Shown: piece after piece, positions 28,138-40,813 of the stretch
Layout: each line of letters opens with the position of its first letter
Position numbering within the stretch: the first letter of the stretch is position 1
NCBI RefSeq assembly: GCF_021173085.1
Contig: NZ_CP076413.1
Location: forward strand, 2,879,501-2,943,500
Origin: Ralstonia wenshanensis
Lineage (GTDB): Bacteria > Pseudomonadota > Gammaproteobacteria > Burkholderiales > Burkholderiaceae
DNA: 64,000 bases
Direction of reading: 5' to 3'
Made by a program: the position numbers and the translations under genes
Notes under the pieces: model-generated
What the model was told of the DNA's origin: nothing
Seen by the model: only the letters and a program-made list of their open reading frames with translations
Database searches by the model: none

Positions 28138-29127
28138 TTATTCGCCGCTATCCAGACGTAGGTCGGCTTGGCGAATCACCCCTTGCCAATGCGTGGCATC
28201 ACGGCGCACGGCCTGGGCGAACGTGTCGGGGGCATCCCATTCCGGCTCGAAGCCGCCTGCGCGCAACGTAGCGTGGACATCTCCGGAAGCGACGGCGCGA
28301 CGCAGTTCTGCTGCCGCGCGCATCGACAGAAGCCGGGGTGTGCGCGCCGGCATGAAGGTGCCGATCCAGGCGCTGCGATCGAATCCGGCGAGACCGCCTT
28401 CGCGCAGCGTCGGCACAGCGGGCGCGAAGCGCGAGCGCGCACCGCCTGTCACCCCGAGCAACCGCAACTGGCCATTGGCCGCGGCTGCCGCCACGCTCGG
28501 ATAGCAGGCGAAACATGCCGTCATGCGCCCAGCCAGAATCTGCTGCACGAGCCCGGCTTCACCGCGAACGGCCACGTGCGGCGCGTGGAAAGCGTAGTCG
28601 CGCACAAACTGCTCAGCGACGAGATGCGACCACGTGCCGACGATATCCGAGCCGCAATTGACCGTGACGGACTCGCCGCGCGCCTGCGCAAGCAGATCGG
28701 TGATGGAGTAGATCGGCAGGCGCGCATCGACGGCGAGAAACAGCGGCAGCGTAGCCACCATCGCTACCGGTTGAAAATCGCGTAGCGGGTCATACGATGC
28801 CGGTTCCAGCGCGGGCTGGGCGACGAACGTGGTCTGTTGAAGCAGAAGCGTATGGCCATCGGACGGCGCGCGGGCGACGGCCTCGCCGGCGGCCATGCCA
28901 TTGGCTGCCGGGCGATCTTCGACGCCCACCTCGCGGCCGACCTGCTGCTGCAGTTGCGTCGCCAGTGCCCGGGCAAGCGCATCAAACGCGCTGCCTTCCG
29001 CCGCGGGCACGACCAGACGCAGCGGTTGCGAGGGATACCCTTGCAGCAATGCATGCGCGGGCGACGTCAGCATTGCCGGCAGCACGCCCAGCCACGCAAG
29101 CGTGCGCCGCCGCTGCCGGTCCGGCAT
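28138..29127 (-). CDS. Bug-family periplasmic binding protein (TctC-like)
   Basis: A 329-residue tripartite tricarboxylate-type receptor. From the start used here the signal is DRQRRRTLAWLGVLPAMLTSPAHA, and the mature protein begins YPSQPLRLVVPAAEGSAFD, the Bug N-terminal lobe. The usual PG residues of the ligand loop (VPxxPGG) are replaced by VPAAEGSA. Longer starts at 29187 (ATG) and 29205 (GTG) would add a His/Pro-rich leader without clear function. No TctAB membrane genes are adjacent, so it is one of the orphan receptors common in this order. Ligand unknown. Confidence 0.85.
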   Translation of the reverse strand: MPDRQRRRTLAWLGVLPAMLTSPAHALLQGYPSQPLRLVVPAAEGSAFDALARALATQLQQQVGREVGVEDRPAANGMAAGEAVARAPSDGHTLLLQQTTFVAQPALEPASYDPLRDFQPVAMVATLPLFLAVDARLPIYSITDLLAQARGESVTVNCGSDIVGTWSHLVAEQFVRDYAFHAPHVAVRGEAGLVQQILAGRMTACFACYPSVAAAAANGQLRLLGVTGGARSRFAPAVPTLREGGLAGFDRSAWIGTFMPARTPRLLSMRAAAELRRAVASGDVHATLRAGGFEPEWDAPDTFAQAVRRDATHWQGVIRQADLRLDSGE

Positions 29128-29245
29128 ATGCGGCACATCCGGCGCGTGGGGCACATCTGCACGCACATTGCGGGCACGAGGTCGCATGAGGTGGTCGGGG
29201 ATCACGGGGAGATCTCATTCTAGAAATCCGCCCGTCCGCCCTGCA

Positions 29246-29277
29246 CTCATGTAAACCATGTCGACGTAAACCATGAG
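29246..29277. repeat. Compound repeat upstream of the Bug receptor gene
   Basis: A perfect 10-bp direct repeat GTAAACCATG occurs at 29251-29260 and 29266-29275, separated by five bases. The unit is framed by CTCATG and CATGAG, with GTCGAC near the centre. It lies 40-120 bases before the possible starts of the Bug gene and looks like an operator. Confidence 0.5.
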
Positions 29278-29310
29278 GCATGACGCTGCCGCCACAACAC
29301 GCGTGTCACA

Positions 29311-29341
29311 AACAAAAAAGCCCGCCGAGGCAGGCGGGCCT
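29311..29341 (-). terminator. Intrinsic terminator after gltBD
   Basis: On the minus strand, GCCCGCC pairs with GGCGGGC around a 5-6 base loop and is followed by six T. It lies 25 bases after the gltD stop. Confidence 0.92.
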
Positions 29342-29364
29342 GAGTCAGACGGTCAACCGCGTGG

Positions 29365-30828
29365 TCAGCGCGGCAGTTCCGAATGGCCCATGAGAAACGC
29401 GTCAACCGAGCGAGCAGCCTGGCGGCCTTCCCGGATGGCCCACACCACGAGCGACTGGCCACGGCGCACATCACCGGCGGCGAAGACCTTCGGCACGTTG
29501 GTCGCGTAGGCGTTGTCGCCCTCGGTGGCGGCACGCGCGTTGTTGCGCGCATCCTTCGTCACGCCAAAGGCATCCAGCACGCCGCCGACCGGGTTGGTAA
29601 AGCCCATCGCGAGCAGCACGAGATCGGCCTTGAGCGTGAACTCGCTGCCTGCAACCTCGGCCATCTTGCCGTCCTTCCACTCCAGGCGCACGGCGGTGAG
29701 GCCCGTCACGCGACCGTTCTCGCCGATGAGCGCCTTGGTAGCGACCGACCAGTCGCGCTCGCAGCCTTCGTCATGCGACGACGAGGTGCGCAGCTTGATC
29801 GGCCAGTACGGCCACACCAGCGGCTTGTTCTCTTCTTCGGGCGGACGCGGCAGCAGTTCGAATTGCGTGACCGATGCGGCGCCATGGCGGTTGGACGTGC
29901 CAACGCAGTCCGAGCCCGTGTCGCCACCGCCGATCACGATGACGTGCTTGCCATCGGCGCGAATCGGGTTCGGCGCATCGCCGGCCACTTCCTTGTTTTG
30001 CGGGATGAGGAATTCCAGCGCGTAATGCACGCCGTCCAGATCACGACCCGGCACCGGCAGATCGCGCGGCACTTCCGAACCGCCCGTCAGCACGACAGCG
30101 TCGAATTGCTTGAGGATGTCGTCGGCAGAGATCATCTCCCGCGCGTCGTTGGTGATGCCGGCCGGCACCGTCTTGTCGCCCACCATCACGCCGGTGCGGA
30201 AGGTCACGCCTTCGGCTTCCATCTGCTGCATGCGGCGGTCGATCTGTGCCTTTTCCAGCTTGAAGTCGGGGATGCCGTAGCGCAGCAGGCCGCCGATGCG
30301 ATCGTTCTTTTCGAACAGCGTCACATCGTGACCGGCGCGCGCCAGTTGCTGCGCTGCGGCCATGCCAGCCGGGCCGGAGCCGACCACGGCCACGGTCTTG
30401 CCAGTCTTGTGCTTGGGCACTTGCGGCGCGACCCAGCCTTCTTTCCAGGCCTTGTCGATGATGGCGTGCTCGATCGACTTGATGCCCACCGGCAGTTCGT
30501 TGATGCCCAGCGTGCAAGCCGCTTCGCACGGTGCCGGGCAGATGCGGCCCGTGAACTCGGGAAAGTTGTTGGTTGAGTGCAGCACTTCAATCGCCGTCTT
30601 CCAGTCCTGGCGATACACCAGGTCGTTGAAGTCCGGGATGATGTTGTTGACGGGGCAGCCGTTGTTGCAGAACGGAATGCCGCAATCCATGCAGCGCGCG
30701 CCCTGGATCTTGGCTTCGTTGTCCGCCAGCGCGAACACGAACTCCTTGTAATGCTTCACGCGCGCTTCGGGCGCTTCGTATGCCTCGTTCTGGCGGGGAA
30801 ATTCGAGAAAACCGGTCGCCTTGCCCAT
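29365..30828 (-). CDS. gltD: Glutamate synthase (NADPH) small subunit
   Basis: A 487-residue FAD- and iron-sulfur-containing subunit passing electrons from NADPH to GltB. The start at 30828 ([10 protein letters not shown]) is the family N-terminus; the longer frame to 30951 is not conserved. The Cys-rich block [17 protein letters not shown] binds [4Fe-4S] clusters. Two dinucleotide folds are seen: [19 protein letters not shown] for FAD and [13 protein letters not shown] for NADPH. It follows gltB after 141 bases in which no gene or clear promoter is seen. Confidence 0.96.
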   Translation of the reverse strand: MGKATGFLEFPRQNEAYEAPEARVKHYKEFVFALADNEAKIQGARCMDCGIPFCNNGCPVNNIIPDFNDLVYRQDWKTAIEVLHSTNNFPEFTGRICPAPCEAACTLGINELPVGIKSIEHAIIDKAWKEGWVAPQVPKHKTGKTVAVVGSGPAGMAAAQQLARAGHDVTLFEKNDRIGGLLRYGIPDFKLEKAQIDRRMQQMEAEGVTFRTGVMVGDKTVPAGITNDAREMISADDILKQFDAVVLTGGSEVPRDLPVPGRDLDGVHYALEFLIPQNKEVAGDAPNPIRADGKHVIVIGGGDTGSDCVGTSNRHGAASVTQFELLPRPPEEENKPLVWPYWPIKLRTSSSHDEGCERDWSVATKALIGENGRVTGLTAVRLEWKDGKMAEVAGSEFTLKADLVLLAMGFTNPVGGVLDAFGVTKDARNNARAATEGDNAYATNVPKVFAAGDVRRGQSLVVWAIREGRQAARSVDAFLMGHSELPR

Positions 30829-30969
30829 GGTGTCCTTCCTGACCCGATGCTGCTCTGCCGGCACAGTCGCGCCAGCCAGGCAGTCGAGCCTGTCTTGTGA
30901 GGTTGCGTTGTATTCGGTGGCGGCGAATGGCCAATCGCGCGGATCAACCATTCGCCAAATCGACGGGAA

Positions 30970-35682
<4,713 letters not shown>

Positions 35683-35793
35683 GGCGATCTTCCGAGGTTG
35701 TCGGTACTGCGCACCGTGGAAGGCCCTCGCGATCGTGCGGATGCGGTGGCAGACAGGCAATGGCGCGCCGCACCATGAATGCGGGGTGGAACG

Positions 35794-35822
35794 AATATAA
35801 AAGAGCAGCCTGTAACAGGCAA
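35794..35822 (-). promoter_or_regulatory. gltB promoter with overlapping palindrome
   Basis: On the minus strand, TTGCCT (35817-35822) and TATATT (35794-35799) are separated by exactly 17 bases. The perfect palindrome GCCTGTAACAGGC (35808-35820) overlaps the -35 and spacer, where a repressor would act. The leader to the GTG start is about 105 bases. Confidence 0.6.
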
Positions 35823-35881
35823 AAGTTTTTAAATGGGGTCGGAGTAAATTAATAAATGCACGACAACAGTGCGGGTTTATT

Positions 35882-35895
35882 ATTGGGGACAGATT
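35882..35895 (+). repeat. Left terminal inverted repeat
   Basis: ATTGGGGACAGATT, matching the reversed right end at 13 of 14 positions. Confidence 0.6.
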
Positions 35896-35943
35896 AAATT
35901 CGTCCACATCGAAGCACCTGGGCACGACGGCGCCGCTACCTCG

Positions 35944-36669
35944 CTATTCGGTACGCACGCCGCCCTCCGCGACCGCTTCTGCGGGTTGGCGAGGCGGTCG
36001 CCCTTTGGGCAATGGGGCAACGCGGCGGCCTCCGGCGCGCGCCAGTGTCGCGAGAAACGCCTCGTTGCCAAGCGGCCAACCGCTGTGCACATGCTGGCGA
36101 ATCTGCGCCAGCTGATCTGAGCCCAAACCTTCATGCCACAAAGTTCGATAGCGAGATTGGCGCTCGAAAGGCGTATTACCAAGCCGCCAATAGCAATAGT
36201 GGTCACTCACCCACGGGATGGATTGGATGCCCACATGGTGCCGATACGTGCTCCATCGGTCGTCTTCCGGCGTGCTGACGAGACCCGCGCGCACGGCGTT
36301 GGACTCCACATACAGCAGCATCGGCAACACCCATTCGGCCGGGTCCAGCACGGTCGAGCGGAAACGCCCTTCCCACAGCGTTCCGCTGCGATCGGCCGCG
36401 GCGTTGAAGTACCGCGTATAGCGCCGCCCGACCGCCTGCAGCGTGCGCGAAAGGCTGTCCGCCACCTTGGGCGTTCCCACCAGGTGGACGTGATTCGGCA
36501 TCAGTGAGAAGCCATGGACGGCAAAGTCGTGCTCGCGCGCGGCCATGCGCAACGTATCGAGATAAAACGCGTAGTCGTCGTCACCGCGAAAAACGACCTG
36601 GCGATTGTTGCCGCGCTGCAACACGTGCACAGGGACATCGGTGGGACTGAGGCGAGGCAGGCGGGCCAT
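35944..36669 (-). CDS. REP-associated tyrosine transposase (RayT, Y1_Tnp/DUF1568)
   Basis: A 241-residue HUH-type single-strand transposase. The start at 36669 (MARLPRLSPTDV) is used because the longer frame to 36858 is not conserved. The N-terminal HVLQRGNNRQVVF, the HUH motif in FSLMPNHVHLVGTP, and the catalytic Tyr region AVGRRYTRYFN with the downstream GTLWEGRFRSTV are all intact. YVESNAVRAGLV is the conserved C-terminal helix. The gene appears functional. RayT proteins usually mobilise REP hairpins, and REP-like hairpins lie on both sides. Confidence 0.92.
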   Translation of the reverse strand: MARLPRLSPTDVPVHVLQRGNNRQVVFRGDDDYAFYLDTLRMAAREHDFAVHGFSLMPNHVHLVGTPKVADSLSRTLQAVGRRYTRYFNAAADRSGTLWEGRFRSTVLDPAEWVLPMLLYVESNAVRAGLVSTPEDDRWSTYRHHVGIQSIPWVSDHYCYWRLGNTPFERQSRYRTLWHEGLGSDQLAQIRQHVHSGWPLGNEAFLATLARAGGRRVAPLPKGRPPRQPAEAVAEGGVRTE

Positions 36670-36716
36670 GGAAAAGACAGTGCGGCGAAAAGCGCCATCG
36701 TAGCGTGAAGCCGGCG

Positions 36717-36730
36717 AACCTGTCCCCAAT
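36717..36730 (-). repeat. Right terminal inverted repeat
   Basis: Read on the minus strand it is ATTGGGGACAGGTT, the counterpart of the left end. Confidence 0.6.
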
Positions 36731-36739
36731 TTTCGGTGG

Positions 36740-36788
36740 GCAAACGCTTGCATCCCGACTGTCGTCGAGGGGCGACGGCAGAGTTTGC
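36740..36788. repeat. REP-like extragenic hairpin beside the transposase
   Basis: A long imperfect palindrome: inner arms CTGTCGTCG (36759-36767) and CGACGGCAG (36773-36781) around AGGGG, with outer GCAAAC and GTTTGC. Its place next to a RayT gene suggests a REP sequence, though the usual foot tetranucleotide is not obvious. Confidence 0.4.
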
Positions 36789-36919
36789 GTGCCGTCAAAT
36801 TGGCGGCCGTACGCGTCATCGACGACGGGGTGAACTTGATCCCGAGCAAATCGGCCAAGCGACTTCCCCGCGAGACTGGCTCCCATCACATCACGAGACG
36901 ACACGAGAGGGAGCGATTC

Positions 36920-37594
36920 ATGGCTTTTCACCGCCTAGCCACCGTAGCTGTTGCCGCCGGAATGCTTGCCGCCGGATTCAGCCAGACCGCCTTTGCGCAG
37001 AGCACGGATTTGGCGCCGGCCACCGGCAACTGGATGGTGCGTCTGCGCGCCGTCAACCTGACAGCCGCCAACAAATCCGACGCGGTGCCCGCACTAGCCA
37101 TTCCGGCTGATGCCATTCAGATCAACAACAAGGTCCTGCCTGAGCTGGACATCTCGTACTTCTTTACGCCGCACCTCGCGGCCGAGCTGATCCTGACTTA
37201 CCCGCAACAACAGGACGTCACGGTCATGCAAAGCGCGCTGGGCGGCCCAACCAAGATCGGCAGCTTCCGCCACTTGCCGCCCATCCTGACGATGCAATAC
37301 CACTTCACGCCCGAGTCGCGCTTCAAGCCGTACGTGGGCGCGGGCATCAACTACACGCGCATCTCGAATGTGAATCTGCAGGTGCCGGGCGTTGGCTCGC
37401 TGGACCTCAGCAAGAACAGCTTCGGCCCCGCGCTGCAGGCCGGCTTCGACTATCGCCTGACCGAACGCCTCTACTTCAACGTCGACCTGAAGAAGACCTG
37501 GATCAGCGCCGACGTGAAGATGGCCGGCCAGACCATCAGCAAGGTCAAGGTTGACCCATGGCTGCTGGGCGTCGGCCTGGGTTATCGCTTTTAA
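36920..37594 (+). CDS. ompW: OmpW-family outer-membrane protein
   Basis: A 224-residue eight-stranded outer-membrane barrel. The ATG at 36920 has GAGAGGGAG upstream and yields a signal peptide ending FSQTAFAQS. Conserved OmpW tracts are GNWMVRLRAVNL, PELDISYFFTPHLAAELI and the end KVDPWLLGVGLGYRF with terminal Phe. OmpW proteins are small channels for hydrophobic compounds, often changed by stress and salinity. It is the only plus-strand gene in a minus-strand neighbourhood. Confidence 0.93.
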   Translation: MAFHRLATVAVAAGMLAAGFSQTAFAQSTDLAPATGNWMVRLRAVNLTAANKSDAVPALAIPADAIQINNKVLPELDISYFFTPHLAAELILTYPQQQDVTVMQSALGGPTKIGSFRHLPPILTMQYHFTPESRFKPYVGAGINYTRISNVNLQVPGVGSLDLSKNSFGPALQAGFDYRLTERLYFNVDLKKTWISADVKMAGQTISKVKVDPWLLGVGLGYRF

Positions 37595-37698
37595 GGGAGG
37601 ACGATCAGCGAACTGACACTGTCCTGATCGACTTTTACCGACGTGCCGCAGGGGCCGTCGACGGCGGGGGCGCTCGTCGGCGGTGGTTGGCGCGTTCG

Positions 37699-37734
37699 GC
37701 CCGGCATGCGTTGGGGCGGCCGGGCATTTTTTTT
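37699..37734 (+). terminator. Intrinsic terminator after ompW
   Basis: GCCCGGC pairs with GCCGGGC around a 13-base loop and is followed by an A and eight T. It lies about 105 bases after the stop; the bases between are GC-rich and hold no gene. Confidence 0.8.
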
Positions 37735-37813
37735 GGGCGTTTGCTTTTGACCTGGTTTCAGATCGCTTGGGAGCCAGGCGATCGGATAGCGGCTCGACCG
37801 TTACTGCCGTTAG

Positions 37814-38980
37814 TCAAACCGCATCCACGGCAAAGATGCGGCGGTGCTCCTTGATGGCGTAGCGATCCGTCATGCCAGCGATGTAATGCGCAATCCAGCG
37901 CGGCTGCTCTTCGGGGGTGGCTTTCGCTTGGTACTGCGGCGGCAGCAGGCGCGGGTCGTCCATGAAGACGCAGAACAGATCGTCGATGATGCGGCGCGCC
38001 TTCGCGGCCATGCGCATCACGAGGTAATGCCGATACAGGTTGTCGAACAGGAAGCGCTTGAGCGCGCGCGCCTCTTCGCGCATCGGATCTGAGAACGCGA
38101 CGAGCGCTGGCGCGGCGCGCACATCGTCGATACATCGCGGCGCAACGTCGGCAATGCCGGCACGCGTGGTGCCGATCAGATCGACGATCAGCGCGTTGAT
38201 GATGCGGCGAATCGTTTCGTTGATCAGGCGCCGGCCGCTGACATTCGGGAACGCGGCCTCGGCTTCGCGCCGGTGAATGGCCCACAGCGGCACGCCTTCG
38301 AGTTGCTCCAGCGTAATCAGGCCGGAGCGCAGGCCGTCGTCGATATCATGGTTGTTGTATGCAACCTCATCGGCAAGATTGGCCAGCTGTGCTTCCAAAG
38401 AAGGCTGTTGCCCTTCGAGAAAGCGCCGGCCCAGGTCACCCAGCGTGGCCGCGTTATTTCGCGAGCAATGTTTGAGAATGCCCTCGCGCGTTTCGAACGT
38501 CAGGTTCAAGCCATCGAATCCACCGTAGCGCTCTTCCAGCCGATCGACGACCAACAAGCTCTGCAGGTTGTGTTCGAAGCCGCCATACGGCTTCATGCAA
38601 TCGTTGAGCGCGTCCTGGCCAGCGTGGCCGAAGGGCGTGTGGCCCAGGTCGTGTGCCAGCGAAACCGCTTCGACCAGGTCTTCGTTCAGACGCAGGCTGC
38701 GCGCAATCGACCGGCCAATCTGCGCGACCTCCAGGCTGTGTGTGAGCCTGGTTCGGAACAGATCGCCTTCGTGATTCACGAAGACCTGCGTCTTGTATTC
38801 AAGCCGGCGGAACGCGGTGCTGTGAATGATGCGATCGCGGTCGCGCTGGAACTCTGTGCGCGACGTGGATGGCGGCTCGGCGTGGACGCGGCCGCGCGTC
38901 TGCGCAGAATGCGCGGCGTAGGGGGCGAGATGGCCTTCGAGATCGAACGGGGCGGACGGCAAATCAAATCGGTCGTTCAT
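37814..38980 (-). CDS. dgt: Deoxyguanosinetriphosphate triphosphohydrolase-like HD protein
   Basis: A 388-residue cytosolic dNTP triphosphohydrolase that splits dNTPs to nucleoside and tripolyphosphate. The HD-domain motifs are clear: [39 protein letters not shown] and the later [10 protein letters not shown]. It is shorter than E. coli Dgt and belongs to the Dgt-like type-2/3 group. It follows aroB after 19 bases, and the order aroK-aroB-dgt is conserved in many beta- and gammaproteobacteria. Confidence 0.94.
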   Translation of the reverse strand: MNDRFDLPSAPFDLEGHLAPYAAHSAQTRGRVHAEPPSTSRTEFQRDRDRIIHSTAFRRLEYKTQVFVNHEGDLFRTRLTHSLEVAQIGRSIARSLRLNEDLVEAVSLAHDLGHTPFGHAGQDALNDCMKPYGGFEHNLQSLLVVDRLEERYGGFDGLNLTFETREGILKHCSRNNAATLGDLGRRFLEGQQPSLEAQLANLADEVAYNNHDIDDGLRSGLITLEQLEGVPLWAIHRREAEAAFPNVSGRRLINETIRRIINALIVDLIGTTRAGIADVAPRCIDDVRAAPALVAFSDPMREEARALKRFLFDNLYRHYLVMRMAAKARRIIDDLFCVFMDDPRLLPPQYQAKATPEEQPRWIAHYIAGMTDRYAIKEHRRIFAVDAV

Positions 38981-38999
38981 CAGGCCATCTCATCTTGTC

Positions 39000-40106
39000 T
39001 CAGGCGACGGGCGCTTCGGTCGGTGGTCGCAGCACGGCGTGCTGCAAGGTGGCGCGCAAGTCGGCATCGGGCACCGTGGTCACAAACGCCTGGCCCAGCT
39101 TGCGCAGCAACACGAACTTGATCTCGCCCGCTTCGGCTTTCTTGTCGACGCGCATCAGCTCGATGAACCGATCGACGCCCAGGTCCGGCGCCACCGTCGG
39201 CAGGTCGGCCGCACGCGTGAGCGCAGTGATTCGGTTGCGCGTATCGATGTCGATAAAGCCCAGGCGATGCGACAAGTCCGCCGCCATCACCATGCCGCAG
39301 CCGACGGCCTCGCCGTGCAGCCATTCGCCGTAGCCCAGGCCGGCCTCGATGGCGTGGCCGAAGGTATGGCCGAAATTGAGCGTGGCACGCAGGCCGGTTT
39401 CGCGCTCGTCCTGCGCCACGACGGCCGCCTTGATACGGACCGAGCCCTGCACGGCTTCGGCCATCAGGTCGGTATCGCAATCGTTGAGGCCCTTGATGTT
39501 CTGCTCGATCCAGGCGAAGTAATCGGCATCGGCAATTGCGCCGTGCTTGATGACCTCGGCCATGCCGGCAGCCAGTTCACGCGCGGGCAAGGTGCGCAGC
39601 GTATCGATATCGGCCAGTACCGCCTGCGGCTGGTGGAACGCGCCGATCATGTTCTTGCCCAGCGGGTGGTTGATGCCCGTCTTGCCGCCCACTGAGGAAT
39701 CGACCTGCGACAGCAGCGTCGTCGGCACCTGGATGAAGGGCACGCTGCGCATGTAGCAGGCAGCGGCAAAGCCGGTCATGTCGCCGATCACGCCGCCGCC
39801 CAGCGCGATCAGCGTGGTCTTGCGGTCTGCGCCCGCCGTCAACAGCGCATCAAAGATGCGGTTGAGCGTGTCCCACTTCTTGAACGATTCGCCATCGGGC
39901 AGCACGACGGTGTCGACAGCCTTGCCGAGCGAACGAATGGCCTCCTCGACTTTGGCTGCATAGAGCGGAGCGACGGTCTCGTTGGTGACGATCACGGCAC
40001 GCGCGCCGCGAATGTGGGGGGCAAACAACTCGGCCTTGGAAAGCAGCCCAGAGCCGATATGGATCGGATAGGCGCGATCGCCAAGGTCAACATCAACGGT
40101 AATCAT
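39000..40106 (-). CDS. aroB: 3-dehydroquinate synthase
   Basis: A 368-residue NAD- and zinc-dependent enzyme, second step of the shikimate pathway. Family blocks [57 protein letters not shown] and the metal-site [12 protein letters not shown] are all present. The start overlaps the aroK stop by four bases. Confidence 0.97.
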   Translation of the reverse strand: MITVDVDLGDRAYPIHIGSGLLSKAELFAPHIRGARAVIVTNETVAPLYAAKVEEAIRSLGKAVDTVVLPDGESFKKWDTLNRIFDALLTAGADRKTTLIALGGGVIGDMTGFAAACYMRSVPFIQVPTTLLSQVDSSVGGKTGINHPLGKNMIGAFHQPQAVLADIDTLRTLPARELAAGMAEVIKHGAIADADYFAWIEQNIKGLNDCDTDLMAEAVQGSVRIKAAVVAQDERETGLRATLNFGHTFGHAIEAGLGYGEWLHGEAVGCGMVMAADLSHRLGFIDIDTRNRITALTRAADLPTVAPDLGVDRFIELMRVDKKAEAGEIKFVLLRKLGQAFVTTVPDADLRATLQHAVLRPPTEAPVA

Positions 40107-40675
40107 GACTGAGGGGAGACTTGCGAGGAGGTGGAGGTGCCTGCCGGCGGCGCCACAATGCCGGCCACCTCCAGTTGCATCAGCACCATATTAACAAGCT
40201 GCGCCACCGTGGGCTTGCCCGTTTCGATGACAAAGTGCGCCACGTCACGGTATAGCGGATCACGGATCGCATGCAGTTCTTCAAGCTTGGCACGCGGGTT
40301 CTCGGTCTGCAGAAGTGGCCGGTTCTTGTCGTGACGCGTGCGCAGATACAGGTCATGCGGATTGGCGCGCAGGTAGATCACGGTGCCTCGCTCGCGCAGG
40401 AAAGCGCGATTCTCGGCCCGCAGCACGGCGCCGCCGCCGGTGGCGAGGACCACGCCATCGCGCGAGGTGAGTTCGTCGATCATGTGGGTTTCGCGATCAC
40501 GGAAGCCCACTTCGCCCTCGTGCTCGAAAATGACCGGCACACGCACGCCGCAGCGCGCTTCGATCTCATGGTCGGAGTCGAAGAACGGCAGATCGAGCCG
40601 GCGCGCCACCGCCCGGCCGACCGTGGTCTTGCCCGCGCCCATCAAGCCGACGAAAAAAACGTTGGAAACAGACAA
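40103..40675 (-). CDS. aroK: Shikimate kinase
   Basis: A 190-residue P-loop kinase phosphorylating shikimate. Walker A is G10-T17 (GLMGAGKT). The shikimate-binding D and R residues lie in FFDSDHEIE and FRDRE, and GGGAVLR is the conserved Gly loop. The lid ([11 protein letters not shown]) follows. A terminator separates it from pilQ, so aroK-aroB-dgt may have their own promoter in the 140-base gap. The C-terminus has a Ser/Thr-rich extension. Confidence 0.96.
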   Translation of the reverse strand: MSVSNVFFVGLMGAGKTTVGRAVARRLDLPFFDSDHEIEARCGVRVPVIFEHEGEVGFRDRETHMIDELTSRDGVVLATGGGAVLRAENRAFLRERGTVIYLRANPHDLYLRTRHDKNRPLLQTENPRAKLEELHAIRDPLYRDVAHFVIETGKPTVAQLVNMVLMQLEVAGIVAPPAGTSTSSQVSPQS

Positions 40676-40753
40676 AATCGCGTGAAATCAGGAATTTGAG
40701 CTTGATTGTAGTGGCATTTGGTCACCATCCAGCACAAACCCGGCAGCAGGACA

Positions 40754-40791
40754 CAAAAAAGCCCGGCGCTCCACGCAGGAGGCCGGGCTTT
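40754..40791 (-). terminator. Intrinsic terminator after pilMNOPQ
   Basis: On the minus strand AAGCCCGGC pairs with GCCGGGCTT and is followed by six T. It lies 25-60 bases after the pilQ stop. Confidence 0.9.
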
Positions 40792-40813
40792 CAGATCGCG
40801 ACGTTACCGGCGC

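Larger units (their letters stand above)
35882..36730 (-). mobile_element. Small transposase element with terminal inverted repeats
   Basis: One REP-associated-type transposase gene is flanked by near-perfect 14-bp inverted repeats. The left is ATTGGGGACAGATT (35882-35895); the right, reversed, is ATTGGGGACAGGTT (36717-36730), a 13 of 14 match. A related GGGGTCGGAGTAAATT lies just outside the left end (35835-35850). Element bounds are inferred from these repeats; no target duplication is evident. Confidence 0.6.
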
